NCBI RefSeq assembly: GCF_030272615.1
Contig: NC_081412.1
Location: forward strand, 139,700,747 to 139,764,746
DNA length: 64,000 bases
Reading direction: 5' to 3'
Origin: Cryptomeria japonica
Taxonomy: Eukaryota > Streptophyta > Pinopsida > Cupressales > Cupressaceae
The first letter of the stretch is position 1, and the number at the start of each line of letters is the position of its first letter. The position numbers and the translations under genes were made by a program. A model generated the notes under the pieces. That model was not told where the DNA came from, ran no database searches, and saw only the letters and a list, made by a program, of their open reading frames with translations. Of this stretch, positions 22,546 to 34,581 are shown piece by piece.

Positions 22546-24064
22546 TGTTAAGTTCTGATACTAAATGTAAAGAACTGATGCCAATAGCTAACAAGATGAG
22601 AGGGGGGGGTAAATCATACAAACTTAATCTTCCATAAAACCGACAGATTCAACCTCGGTAACTTATACTTCAGCAATATAACCAAAAACTGCTAAACATG
22701 CAAACTCATAAACACATAATCATCATAACACATATAACACCAAATTTAACGTGGAAACCCAAATAGGGAAAAACCACTATGGGATTTCGGACCCACTAAG
22801 AAATATACTCTTCTAGAGTATGCTCGGTTAAAAGCAAATCTTGTTAAAGATTACAAACACATTGCTAGATGTGACCCAGCTAAGGGATTTCCCTCAAATC
22901 TATTAGGATCTTCACTTTGTTAGAAGTGACCTTGTCAAAGGATTTCAAACACTCATTTAGAATGTCACCTTGCTAGAGGGTTTACAAATAAGACTGTTAA
23001 GTCCACTCGGTTAAGAAATTTTTTGTCACTTACAAAATAACAATAATAAAATATATCTGCAACTTCACATCTAAAATACTAAAGCAGATTCTTATTTGAT
23101 CTAAAAAATTTTGTCATAGGACTTATCTTGTCCCTCTGTTGGGCTCCCTACTCTGTTATTCAAATAGATCTTCAAGCTTCTGTGCTCGGTAATCACTATG
23201 TAGCATCTCTGTGCTTACACTTGCCCACATACATCGTTCATCAATAATTTCTTATTTATAAACAATTTGCTAACCGCTGAATCTCCTTGATCACATTTCC
23301 CATTATCAATCTTAGCCATCAGATCTTCAATCTTGACTAGGTTCAATGTATCCTTTGATCTAAAAATGTTTTACTTGCCTAGGGACTTGCATTCCTTTCT
23401 TGGAACTTGCACAAGGTTATTGCAGTTCAATCTGCGCTATAGATCTTCCTGCTGATCTTCCATTGCCATATATCCTTAACAAACTTCATGCACGACATAC
23501 CAATCATTTATATAACTCCAACTCATCATTGTCTTTCATTAAATAATGCTTTTATCCATCCAATGCGATCTATCATAACTCGGTTGCAACTTGGTAAATA
23601 CTAAACTTTACTCGGTAGACATTCCGCCTTCATTAACCGATATCGATAACCTTAGGGTTTACCGACTAGGTTCCTTAGGGTTTACCGACTAGGTTCTTTG
23701 CTCGGTGACATAGTATAGTATTAACCTTACAATCAACAACATATGTAGGATATCAAAACAATCTAATCATCATGATCTCATCATTATCTAACTCGTTAAT
23801 AGTTTCCCATTGAATAACTTATTTCTCCCCTTATTCATCACATTCTTTCCGTGTCTTTTACCGACATCTTAATTCTCATCAAATCAATCTTCTCAAGATA
23901 TGGCAACATCATACTGAATCAAAAAATCAATTTCTTGACATCAATGACAAAATAATGTTATAAAGATAGTTATCATCCCTTTTTCAGTTATATCAATAAT
24001 CTTCAACAACCTTCTCAATATCCTTAATGAATATCAACAATCTCCTTCTATTGAAATGCCAACA
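22546..24064 (-). repeat. 5' LTR of copia element C
   Basis: 1519 bp, begins TGTTAAGTT and ends GCCAACA, near identical to 16317-17838. The micro-hairpin array recurs at about 22805-23020 with stems kept and a few loop changes, such as AGCTAA for AGTTAA. Confidence 0.9.
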
Positions 24065-25757
24065 ATACATGAAATGCATTATGCATCTTGGCAAGAGTTG
24101 GTGGCAATGTTATTCGGTAAGCAATAGGTTTGACTTCTTTGAGTACCTCAAAAGGACCTACGAAACATGGAGCTAGTTTGGATTACTTTCCAAACTTTAT
24201 GAAACTTTAATAAGGTTTAACCCTTACCAAAACTTTTTCTCCTACCAAGAAATGTCTAGGTACCCACTTGGAATCTGCATAACTCTTTTGTCTATCATTA
24301 GCTCCTGCTAGCCTTTGCTTAATTATACCAATTTAATCCTCCATTTCTGATAGCATATCAGGTCCTAGGCTTATCCCATCATCAAGCTTATCCGAATTTA
24401 TAGTAGTTCGACACTTCCTACCATATAATGCTTCAAACAAAGCCATCTTAATTGCAAAGTGATAAGAGTTGTTATATGCAAATTCTACCAAGGGTAAGCA
24501 ATCTTCCCACTTGTATTGTTGATCCATGCAATAAATTCTTAGTAAATCTTCCAATACTTGGTTCACCCTTTTATTCTTACCATCAGTTTCTAGATGGTAT
24601 GTTGAACTTATGTTGAACTGTCCCAAGCGAAGAAAATAATGTTTGCCAAAATCTAGATGTCACACGAGCATCCCTATTAGGAATAATCTTTTCAAGAATT
24701 CTATGTAACCTATATACCTCTTGAATAAACTTTCGCGCTATAACATGAGCTCCATCCATCAAATTCCTTGGAATAAAATGTGCTACCTTGGTAAGTTTGT
24801 CCATTACTACCATAATGAAATTATGCTTATTTTGCGACATAGGGGAACCTTGTACAAAATCCATACTAATGACTTGGCATTTCCTTTATGGAACTTCGTG
24901 AGGATACAACATTCCTACAGGATGGTGATGTTCTACTATTACCCTTTGACATTCCAAGAAAATTGCTACAGATCTTGTAGCATCTTGTTTCATCCCTTTC
25001 TAGAAATAAAATGCCTTAACATTAGCCAACAACTTTGTTACTCCGGGATGTCCAAAATATGGTGTTATATGAACTTCTTTCCATACCAAATTCCTCAGTT
25101 CCTCGGAGTTAGGTACATATATTCTTCCCTTAAACCTCAATAATCTATTAGGTTCAAAATGAAATCCTTCATACCTTGGGTCCTATGGATTATCTGAGAG
25201 TACTTTCCTGACTTTCTCATAATAATTATCACCCTTGGATTTCTGCAACATCTGCTTCTTGAAATCAGTTTGGATTGACATCATTGATCATATATGCCTC
25301 CATTGACTTAGGGCATCTACAACTCGATTTTAATTTCCCTTGATGTAATTGAATCTGATATCAATTCCAACCATCTTCTTTGTTGAGCATTCAAATTTGG
25401 TTGGGTAAACAAATACTTCAAACTGTGATGATTGGTTTTCAGTTGAAAGGGTTTTCCCAGAAGATAGTGTCTCCACATCTGTAATGCATGAACAATCGTA
25501 GCTCATTCCAAATCATATGAAGCATAATTTTTCTTGTATGACTTCAACTTCCTTGATTCATAGGCTATGACTCGCTCCTCTTGCATAAACATTCCACCCA
25601 AACCTTCTTCTGATGCATATATGATGACAACAAAATCAAAACCTAGATTATGTACTTTTAATATAGGAGTTGTAGTCAACTTCCCCTTAAGTTGGTCAAA
25701 TGATGCTTGACATTTTTCTGACCACTCAAACTTCTTCCCTTTTCTTTGTAATGAAGT
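24065..25757 (-). pseudogene. Element D RNase H and integrase, middle part
   Basis: On minus from the B insertion point: RNase H region (25784-25503: KFEWSEKCQASFDQLK, ILKVHNLGFDFVVI, YASEEGLGG, SRKLKSYKKNYASYDLE), a poorly kept zinc-binding segment near 25000, then integrase core (MDFVQGSPMSQ, VVMDKLTKVAHFIP, then SSTYHLETDGKNKRVNQVLE and CLPLVEFAYNNSYH). Many stops and frameshifts. The D of MDFVQG and the second D region are visible only in pieces. It ends at the C insertion, and the integrase tail is at 16061-16316. Confidence 0.88.
25753..25757. repeat. Target site duplication GAAGT of element B (left)
   Basis: GAAGT precedes the left LTR of B and is repeated at 44517-44521 right after the other LTR. 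Confidence 0.95.
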
Positions 25758-27278
25758 TGTGGCTAGGAAATTGAGGATCATCAAAGCAAATCAATATTAA
25801 TCTAGCTCAATCACGAAAGCTCAAATGCAATGATCAATCCTAAAAACACTCAATAAAGACATGAAAACAAGATATCAATTCAAGATTGAAAACTAAGCAA
25901 ACCAAATGCAGACTTGGATGTCTCCTTCATGTGGCTCCATTTTCCTTCTTTCTCCTTCAAATAGATTTGTTTGTGGCTCTCACCTACTAGTGCATAAGCA
26001 TGATGTGAAAGCAAGTAGACAAGATTGTAGCGCAAGAATACTCGAAGCGTGATTGATTCGACCAGGTAGTAGTCTTGATTGAAGAAATTCATCCAATTTA
26101 TAGACAAATTGGAGAAAAGATCAGATTAGCATGAAAGTGATTTGAATGGAAATTCAAATCAAGAATAGCAAAATTATGACATGTGTATGACAAATTGCTA
26201 TGCAAGGATTTATGACGATTTATGACAATTTATGACAAATTGCTATGCAAGGATTTATGACAAGATTTTGAAATAGAAATAGACATTTAGGAATTTAGGA
26301 GAAATTAGAAAATTAAGTTGGAAATAATGACTTGGAAATTAGGAAATTGATGAAAATTAGGTAAATTAATTAATAATTTCTCATTCATTAATTAATTTAC
26401 AAAAATAGGAGGAATTAATTAGCCAATTAAATAAATATTTAATTGTGACAAGAAGACATAGGATAGATAAATAAATCATTTATCCTAAAGAGAAAACGGA
26501 GAGAAAATGACAAACAAGGTTAAATGAATAAATCATAAAACCCTAGAAGATAAATTAGAAATGCAAGGACAACAATTAGGTCTTGATGTAAAATTGATTT
26601 GATGTCGATTCGATCATGATTTTGAATTGATAAATGATTTGATTGATAAATGCACCAATTGACGAGGAACAATGACTAATTGATCCAAATTGACATGATT
26701 AAGGACGACGATCGATGTCAAATCGATCGCAAAATGACAAAAACGACAAAGATCGATGACAAAATAGATTGCAAAATGACAAGATTGAAAATGACCACGA
26801 TCGATGACAAATCAATTGCAAAATGACGAGATTGAAAATGACAACGATCAATGACAAATCGATTGCAAGTCGACAAGATTGAAAATAACAATGATCGATG
26901 ACAAATCGATCGAAAGTCGACAAGATTGAAAAGAGGACAACAATTGATGACAAATCGATCGCAAAACGACAAGATTGATAAGAGGACAAAACTCTAATTA
27001 GGATTGACGATGTCCAAAATGATGACAAATGAGCACGCACATTGATGCGACAAGATAAGATTGACCAAAATCATGACTGAAGATTGTTATCGACAAGACC
27101 AAATTCGAAAGCGATAAAAATGAGGAATGCAGAAGAAGGACTCAATGCTTGCAAATGATAAAGACCAAGTGTGCGACATAGAAGAAATGTTAATGCGACG
27201 CAAAAATACCTAAAATAAGGCAATGCGCCAATGTTAAAGTATGACTCCGCAAGCGTTGACCATTTTTAGACGTCTACA
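25758..27278 (-). repeat. 3' LTR of element B, 1521 bp
   Basis: On minus begins TGTAGACGTC and ends CTAGCCACA. It contains an about 49-base tandem array (26699-26996), AT-rich palindromes, a 45-base duplication (26180-26265) and a minus-strand TATA box (TCTATAAATTGG, around 26098-26104). Confidence 0.95.
26699..26996. repeat. 49-bp tandem repeat inside the B LTR (also 43944-44222)
   Basis: About six units of the type GATCGATGACAAATCGATCG followed by CAAAATGACAAGATTGAAAA. Each contains the palindromic word CGATCGAT or ATCGAT. Long open frames rich in Ser-Cys-Arg-Phe on minus come from this array and are not genes. Confidence 0.9.
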
Positions 27279-27324
27279 TTTTGCCCCTCTTTGAGACAAT
27301 GCGAGTTTAAGCATTGTTTCAAAG
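27279..27324 (-). other. Polypurine tract of B with adjoining hairpin
   Basis: On minus AGAGGGGCAAAA abuts the LTR. CTTTGA and TCAAAG, then ACAATGC and GCATTGT, pair with one A-C mismatch around a short loop. The same structure precedes the A polypurine tract with a different loop. Confidence 0.8.
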
Positions 27325-27814
27325 AACGATAATGAAAATGCCCCAGACACTGACAATGACATATGCATGCCTCCTTGAGGAATTGGCCGAAAACATCGAG
27401 GAAAGAGGTCAATTGATCGATAATAATGAGAGAAAATGATAGGATCGAACAGACTGACAATCGAAGACCGGATTCACGAAGGACAAGCAATTGATGGTGC
27501 AAAAGACCGCGACCAGCATAAGATGGAGAGAGTGCACGTCCATCTATGCACTGACAAAGATCTATAAATGAGACAAGGAGAAGGAAAATTACTCATTTGC
27601 ACTAGCCAAAGAGGAGAATTTGTTGCTCTGAAAAATGACACTTGCAGAGAGATGGCAAACATTCCAATGACAGATCACCTCGGAGAACGTGTACGCACCT
27701 ACAGACGATCGAACGACGCAGGAGCAGTGGTATGTATCTCAAAAACCCATATTGTCAATTTTATGAATTTGACTTGCTTGCGGGACATTGCGGGGCCCAC
27801 AGGGAATGCAGACT

Positions 27815-27897
27815 GACTTCTGCGCTTGTGTAGGGTCTTCTACGCTTGTGTAGGGTACACAGGCGCAAGTCTTAGCACACAGGCGCAGTTGTGCTCT
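27815..27897. repeat. GCGCTTGTGT / ACACAGGCGC motifs upstream of the B PMD gene
   Basis: Two forward (GCGCTTGTGT, ACGCTTGTGT) and two reverse (ACACAGGCGC) copies of the leader motif lie 190-270 bases before the PMD start. It is the B version of the GCGTCTGTGT arrays in A. Confidence 0.65.
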
Positions 27898-28082
27898 AGC
27901 AACCCTAATTTGGTCAAAAATGGCATGCGAATGATCTCAAAAAGGGGGATAAGAATAGGATAGGTCAAAATAGATTAGAAACACCCTGATTTGGACATGA
28001 AACAAGGAAATGCAGCCCGTAGGAGCAAACCCTAAAACTGACAAAATGTGCCCCAATTGTGATGCAGAGTCGATAATATCCG

Positions 28083-29870
28083 TTGATCACGCGGGAGAAC
28101 CGACCTGACTGCTTCATGTTACGACATAGACTCAGGAGCACGGACAGAGATACATTAGCAGGACTTGGAATATACTATATCACATTCATGCCCAAGATTA
28201 GGGCAAACACAGGACTATTGACCGCATTGGCAGAGCGATGGCATTCAGAGACCTCCTCATTCCATCTGGCGACTGGAGAGGCGACTATGACACTAGAGGA
28301 CGTGTGGCGTATCCTTCGCATTCCGATTCATGGGGAGATGATAGAGTATGACCCAGTGATAGGGAGAGACGCGTTGTGGAGATTATTTGAGTGCGACGCA
28401 GATGATCTGGATATCGTAGAGAGGGAGATTGGCTGGGAGACCATGGCATTAGAGTATGATCGGCGATATGTGGTGATAGTTGTGGTGATACCATGCCTAT
28501 TAGCAAGAGATAGACGAGGACATGGATTCCCTATTGGATGGGGAAGAGTGCTAGAGTGGATGGCGATAGAGGGGACAGTGTATGCATGGGGAACATGTGT
28601 GCTGGCTATGCTATATTTTCAACTACATCAGATAGCATATCAGGGAGTTTAGACTTTGAGCTGTGGAGTCACACTGCTACAGGTATGGGCATTTGAGCAC
28701 ATAGCCATATGTCGACCGATTGCAAAGAGACAGGTATTACCCCACCGACCATATGTGTATTGCTATGGAGGAGCACTGAGACAGGGTCCTTTCAAATACA
28801 TATTGTATCGGCGACATGAGCTAGATAGATTGAGAGAGTTCACATGGAGGCCATATCTTGATTGCCCTGGATGGTTAGATGATAGTGATGAGCTATTGTA
28901 TTGTAGACATGAGAGGTACCTGATTGGGTGACCAGTGAATCGCCAGAGAGTGATTGAGATGTACCTGCCGGAGAGAGTCAGACGATAATTTGGAGAGAGG
29001 CAGGATGTACCTAGAGGGACTGCACACTTTGCCCGATCTCACTGAGAGATGAGTCAATGGGGGAGGATGATTCAGCCACACATAGCATATGCTAACTTCA
29101 CATAGCTACAACAGAGATAGTGGGATTGGAGATCAGATGTGGTGGATGTCGGGACGATAGAGGAGTATGAGCGATGGTTTGCATGACGACGGCCAGTGCC
29201 ATTGACAGATCCCGATATTTCGATATCGAGGAGACAGGAGGACTTCCCACTCGTAGGAGAGGAGGAGGGAGATGATGAGGATAGGGATGAGGACAAGGAC
29301 GTAGAGGATGAGGGGGATGACGATTATGAGCCAGACTCAGCCGATCAGAAGTCATTGCAGGATATACCCATAGAGCCGGAGACAGCTAGGATAGAGGAGA
29401 TGGAGATGTGCAGGACTACCATAGCGAGCCAGCATGATCATATTGCGACATTAGAGAGACAGAATGCCATCTTGAGGACAGAGCAGGATCAGTTCAGAGC
29501 AAAGATAGCCAGATTGACAGCGGCTCGAGATACCGTGAGAGCGCAGGCACATCAAGAAGGGCAAAGAGTCACTGAGTATATTGGGTCGATTAGGGATGCC
29601 AGTACACGGGAGATGGCACATATGTTGGTAGAGACTGGAGAGGAGATACACCATTGGAGGACACTATATGAGAGTGCAGTTCCACCATAGCAGAGAGTAG
29701 CTTCATATCGGGCACAATCGAGGACAAAGAGCAGACCACGCTTGCGGAGGTCAGTGAGCAGCATGGGGGTGAGTGGACCTATGAGACCACCACAACCAGG
29801 ACCTGGGATAGGAGGGACATCATCACTAAGACATGGCAGGGATGAGGAGGACAGAGGGAGCACCCAGTGA
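28083..29870 (+). pseudogene. Antisense plant-mobile-domain (PMD) gene in element B
   Basis: One frame of about 595 codons from the ATG at 28083 to a TGA at 29868-29870, broken by stops at 28650, 28929, 29688 and several between 29040 and 29190. Those I checked are one C-to-T step from Gln or Arg. Residues about 55-190 hold the PMD core (LAERWHSETSSFHLATGEA, TLEDVWRILRIPIHGEMI, GFPIGWGRVLEWM, YAWGTCVLAMLYFQLHQ), then SCGVTLLQVWAFEH and TWRPYLDCPGW. An acidic linker (about 370-430), a coiled coil of about 90 residues, and a basic Ser/Arg/Gly tail follow. Compared with the A copy there is no frameshift. It runs opposite to pol, between pol and the 3' LTR. Host PMD proteins (MAIN, MAIL1) work in the nucleus in silencing; the role in the element is unknown. 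Confidence 0.88.
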
Positions 29871-31270
29871 TAAAGGCACGTGCTCCTTATGACAGACAGT
29901 TGACTTTATGTAGTGTGATATTTTGCGGGCCATACTTAGGAAAGATAGTCCAATTTTGTACTCCGATATTATTGTGACATATGATATGATATGCATCGAT
30001 ATGATGGGATGCAATGTGTTATGACTGATAGTTATTTTCCATGTATGGATGACTTGTGCACTGTTGATGTATTATTGTGGAACATGTATGGATATATTTT
30101 TTTTATGTGTTTTTGATGCATTTATAATATGAAATGGATAAAATGCTTGATGTGATGTTTGATATAATACAAATGTACTAACCGAATGGATGCAGGATGC
30201 AGCATATGTGTGTGGAGATCGGAGAACGAGATTGAACTGACTATCCGAACTTATGGAAGAAATGTTAGTAAGAAGAAATGAAACAGAGGACAGTTAGAGA
30301 CAAAGAAAAACTTGCTTTCAGTAATGCACTTTATAGGTGAGAACCTTTATTTTAATGTAGCAAAATGGATGTGTAGCATCATGGCATTGAAGGCTAGAGC
30401 TGAAATGCAACCCTTTTTGCAAAAGACAGACACATCACAGACAAACAACAATCACAACAAAAAAGAAAGGGACCATGAACCATCCCGGTCACTCTAAATC
30501 ACTCAGTGACATCATCGAGCAACATAGGAACATGATCGAAGATAAATCAATAAATGATAAGGCTCGCTAATTCTAACAAGTCAAACAAATATCTTGATCT
30601 TCATTGTCAAAAGTTGAAAGTGTTGATAGGATGATCATGTTGTCTGGTTTCAGGGAATGCGGTACCCCGTCTAAGACAAGACACAGTCTGGTTTCGAGTA
30701 TACCACACCCTGTATAAGACCCATGATAGTGTGCCAAGGACGAATGATATTGATGTTGATCGATTGATAGGACAATTGTGATCAGTTTGAATGTCTGGTT
30801 TGAGTGAAAAAGTTCATCTGTTAACGCATGATTGCATTAAAGCGCAACGTTGTGATTAATTATTGTTGGATGGATGCTCAGTGATATGTCTATGCACAGA
30901 GGGGTTATTTATTGCAAAATGCTTTACAAGTTTTTACAATTTTTTTGTGTTCATTTTTTTCAGGACATTATTTGACTTTTTAGGGATTTTTTCAGGACAT
31001 TATTTGATTTTTTTTTTTAAGATTATTTCAGGACATTTTTCAATTTTTTTGGATTATTTCAGTGATTGATCATGACAAGGGGAACGCACCTAATGCACAT
31101 CTGAAAGACATATATAGAGGCCATGACTGAACATATGCACAAGAAACAGAGTATGCAAGACAATGATGTTGACCAATTACAGGCCTGAAACAAAACATTG
31201 GGTCAGGACAAGGATGGACACGACAAAGCATAACTAGAAGGCATGATATATGACAGAGCAATGATCATTC
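29871..31270. other. Spacer of element B between PMD gene and pol
   Basis: No gene recognised. On + it has T-rich runs at 30940-31060 and 31350-31440 (A-rich on the element's strand), as A has A-rich runs at 6455-6535 just after its pol. The hairpin pair at 31279-31343 closes this spacer. Confidence 0.5.
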
Positions 31271-31278
31271 TTACACAT

Positions 31279-31343
31279 GGCGCCTGTTTGCCAGGTTTTC
31301 ACCAAGGTACTTGCCCAAAGTGCCTGTTTGCCAGGTTTTCACT
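31279..31343 (-). ncRNA. Two GGTG-AAAA hairpins after pol in element B
   Basis: On minus, 31343-31319 has outer arms AGTG and CACT, and 31303-31279 has outer arms GGTG and CGCC. Both have constant AAAA, inner arms CCTG and CAGG and loop GCAAA. The AGTG/CACT pair is a compensatory change against GGTG/CACC in A. The linker TGGGCAAGTACC between the two also stands between the second and third hairpins of A. They lie about 130-190 bases after the integrase end. Confidence 0.65.
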
Positions 31344-31472
31344 AGAGGGCGAATCATTTTTCTTTACTATTTTTTGTTCTTTTTCTTTGTTTTTCACTGT
31401 TTTTGTATTTTTTTGCTTTTTGATTTTTTTGTATTTTTTCAAGATCATACTTGAAAAACTGGTGATAGAAAA

Positions 31473-32064
31473 TTATGCCCAGTACTTGCGAAGGTGCATG
31501 CTATTTACAGGATCGGATAAAGGTTCACCTTCTAGAGTGGCAAGCTGATATGCCCCCGAGCCATAGGCTGCAGTCACTATAAAAGGCCCAACCCAATTAG
31601 GTTCAAACTCGCCTTTGATGATGTCAGTAGATTGTGCATTCTTGGGGTTCGCCTTTAAAACCAGATCTCCCACTTCGAAGTGTCGCCCTTTGACTTTCTT
31701 ATTATAAGAGCAACGGAGACGGTTTTGATATGCTTGCAAATGTGTCAGAGTTGTCTGACGTTTCTCATCTAACATCTCAAGCTGATGCAACCGAGAGACT
31801 CTGTGCATCTCATCATCAATCAGATGTTGCAAGGAAACACGCAAAGAAGGAATCTCCACTTCCAAGGGTAAAATGGCTTTCACACCATACACCAAGGAAT
31901 AAGGTGTTGCGCCAGTAGATGTGCGGATAGAAGTGCGATAAGCCCATATTGCTGGATTCAACTGTACATGCCAATCTCGACCAGCGTCATTGACGACCTT
32001 TTTCAGGATCTTGATAATGGTTTTATTTGATGCTTCGGCTTGACCATTACCCTGCGGATAGTAT
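31473..32064 (-). pseudogene. Element B integrase, C-terminal part
   Basis: Downstream of solo LTR F the integrase resumes: FTSPYYPQGNGQAEASNKTI contains the third catalytic residue (E of QAEASN), then WAYRTSIRTSTGATPYSLVYG, the tail FEVGDLVLKANPKN, FEPNWVGPFIVTAAYGSGAY and SDPVNSMHLRKYWA. No chromodomain follows, as expected for Tat. The frame differs from the upstream part because of the insertion. Confidence 0.9.
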
Positions 32065-32069
32065 GGACT
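32065..32069. repeat. Target site duplication GGACT of solo LTR F (left)
   Basis: GGACT here and at 33299-33303 flank F exactly. Confidence 0.92.
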
Positions 32070-33298
32070 TGTAAAGCAGAAAATCGCGATCAAACCCTAG
32101 TTGCTCTCCCCTCTTCCAACTCCGAGGAGAGAGAAGGGAGATTCACTAGGGTTGATGGTTTTCACTTAGGGGAGAGACTTTACATTCAAAAGAGGGGTTG
32201 AAACCCACAAGATCCAATCCCATGCAATGCAAGATTGGATGCTAAATGAGTTTCAAGGGTTAAGAAAGCAAGGCTACCCTCTTTTGTAAAGAATGTTGAT
32301 AGAAGAATTAAGCTAGGAATGCATAGAAAGTGAGAAAGATTCACTTATAAACTGAGATAGGAATACAGTATGAAGCTGCGGACCTGGAATTAGCAGTAAA
32401 ATGTCGATACGGCGCTGTCCTGTAAATTTGAGCAAAAGTTGTCGGGACGATGGCGCCCGACGTCACGGTCCTCCGAAAAATCTGCGAAACGAAGGGGGAT
32501 CTGTTCGTCTCTGCACAAGGATTCCAGATCTTCAATTTCAGCGTCGTACCTGCAACCTACACACAGAAAAGCGAAGACGATTGGGGGGTTAGGGATTAGG
32601 GGTTTGCCTTTAGGTCAAACCCCGGTTTTGGAATTAACCAAGAAATGAGCAATGCTATAAATGTAAATGTCTGTAATGTAAAACAAGTACTAATACCTTG
32701 TTGTAAGGATGTTTGTATCCTTATATGCGAAGGTATAGATGTTGTATGTTGTATGTTGTAGTAGTATGTTGTAAGTGATCTCCTCTTCAATGGTTGAATC
32801 CTTGTCTTGAATGCAACACTTAGCCTTGAATGGAGACTTGAAATGATCAATTGCTTGAAGGAATGCTTGAATGCTTGAATGCTTGAGTATAGTTTCCACG
32901 CCTTTTCCATCATATCGAATGAAAGAGGAAAATGTAGTTTATATACTTGTCAATTAGGGCTGATAGACTGATTTTCCCGACCTTAGGCCGACCAAGAAAG
33001 ATAATTTTCCAATTTGCAAACATAAAGACCCGAAGTCCAAAAGAGACCGGGCCCAAAATAGGACCCAGGAACCAGGGCGCTGGGCGCCATGGTCCTGGGG
33101 GACCAGGGCGCTGGGCACTCTGGTCCCACCTCCCGGGACAGCAGGGTGCAAAGGAGGTTCAGGCCAGGGTGCAAGAAAATGCAGTTTTCAGTGTCATAAT
33201 CAGGTTTCGGGGTCTCCATTCAGGTTGCGTGTTGCGTCGCCATCGTGAAGACCCAAATGCGGTCGAAATTGCAAGTGTCGCAATTTTAGGACGCTACA
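32070..33298 (-). mobile_element. Element F: solo LTR, 1229 bp, inside the integrase of B
   Basis: On minus begins TGTAGCGTCC and ends CTGCTTTACA, with a perfect 5-bp duplication. Removing it joins HHFSSP to YYPQGNGQ of the B integrase, so it entered an originally continuous gene. No internal domain is present, so it is a product of LTR-LTR recombination. It contains a GC-rich segment at 33073-33125 where CCAGGGCGCTGGGC occurs twice and GCGCC/GGCGC palindromes are frequent. The TGTAG start resembles the A and B LTRs. Confidence 0.9.
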
Positions 33299-33303
33299 GG
33301 ACT

Positions 33304-34236
33304 GGAGAAATGGTGTTGGATATGAAACTTTTCATAGAGTTCCTTGACATCTTTATTCTTGAAGGGACGACCATTATCTGTGACTATGGCAAGGGGAACC
33401 CCATATCTGCATATGATATAGTTCAATAGGAATTTTGAAATTTGGAGACCAGTGATATAGGTCATGGGGATAGCCTTGATCCATTTTGTAAAATACTTTG
33501 TGGCTGTAATGATGAACTTGTGTCCATTTGCAGATGTCGGGTGAATCTTGTCAACAAGATCCAATCCCCATTGAGAAAAGGGCCACAAAGATATGACAGA
33601 ATGAAGCTCTTGGGCTGGTGCATGAATGTAGTTTCCATGGATCTGGCATTTGTAGCACTTTTTAACAAAATCGTGAACATATTTTTCCAGAGTGGGCCAA
33701 TAATACCCAACACGAATCAACTTTTTGGCTAAGCTCAGACCATTGAAATGGCCCCCACATATACCATCGTGAACCTCGTGTAAAGTCGTTTGTGCTTCGT
33801 AAGAATCCAAACACCTGAGGAGGGTATGGTCAAAGGAACGACGATAAAGGGTGTCGGCAATGATGACATATTTGGCTGTCTGTCGGATGAAGGCTCGGCG
33901 TTGGTTAGCGGAAAGGTTAGGTGGTAAGGTTTGGGATTTCAAATATTGATATACGTCATTGTACCACGGGGAGTTGGGACCAACAAGAACACACATCACA
34001 TCTGCTGTCGGAATGTCAAAAGAAGGAACAAGCAACTGTTCAACCAAAAATTCACATTTGTCCATATTGTGGGGCATATTTAACATGGAAGCGATCGTAG
34101 CCATCACATCTGTCGACTTGTTTTGCATTCTTGGAACTTGACTGAAAGGGATAGCCGTGAATTTTGTCTTGAAGAAATCTACCATGTGCTTGTAGGGAAT
34201 AAGCTTTTCATCTTTTGTTTTGTAGTCATAATTCAC
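33304..34236 (-). pseudogene. Element B integrase, N-terminal and first catalytic part
   Basis: The frame 34236-33286 begins in the linker after the second RNase H. It contains the H-H-C-C zinc site (HEVHDGICGGHF, then CYKCQIHG) and the first two catalytic Asp regions (WGLDLVDKIHP and IVTDNGRPF). It stops at F, which lies before the catalytic Glu. Up to the insertion this part is well kept. Confidence 0.92.
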
Positions 34237-34515
34237 TTGTCGGATGACTAACTGAGAATCTCCATAGAATTGTAAATGTGTGATGTTCCAGTGGACCGCT
34301 ACTCAGAGTCCTGTGACCAGTGCTTCATACTCTGCAATGTTATTGGTACAATGAAAAGTTATTGTATAGGACTTGGGAATAGCATCACCTTGAGGGGTGA
34401 CAAACAATATGCCTGCTCCGGATCCGAACTTGGTATGGGACCCATCAAAGTATAACTTCCATTCATTAGAAGATGTAAGAGCAAAGACTGATTCATCCGG
34501 AAAATTTTTCAACAT
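34200..34515 (-). pseudogene. Element B second, archaeal-type RNase H
   Basis: After the first RNase H a second RNase H fold appears: WKLYFDGSHTKFGSGAGILF, then NNIAEYEALVTGL, a TGA stop, then LQFYGDSQLVIRQV. The D, E and D catalytic positions are visible. This dual RNase H arrangement is typical of the plant Tat group and supports the lineage call. Confidence 0.85.
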
Positions 34516-34581
34516 GGGATGATCATCATAAATAAGAGCCTCTGCAAGTTGATCCGCTATGACTTGTCCTTTTATTGCCTT

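Larger units (their letters stand above)
16317..24064 (-). mobile_element. Element C: complete but defective Ty1/copia retrotransposon, 7.75 kb
   Basis: Two LTRs of about 1.52 kb begin TGYTAAGTT and end GCCAACA. On minus the order is 5' LTR (22546-24064), initiator-Met primer site, gag, protease, integrase, reverse transcriptase, RNase H, polypurine tract and 3' LTR (16317-17838). The order protease-integrase-RT is diagnostic of copia. The element interrupts the chromodomain region of D. A clean 5-bp target duplication is not visible: the flanks read ATGAT and ATACA. Confidence 0.92.

Noticed and set aside
26699..27040. Open frames with repeated Ser-Cys-Arg-Phe-Ala-Ile-Asp-Leu words, also at 43934-44278
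   Set aside because: They are produced by the 49-bp tandem repeat in the B LTRs; the unit length allows several frames to stay open.
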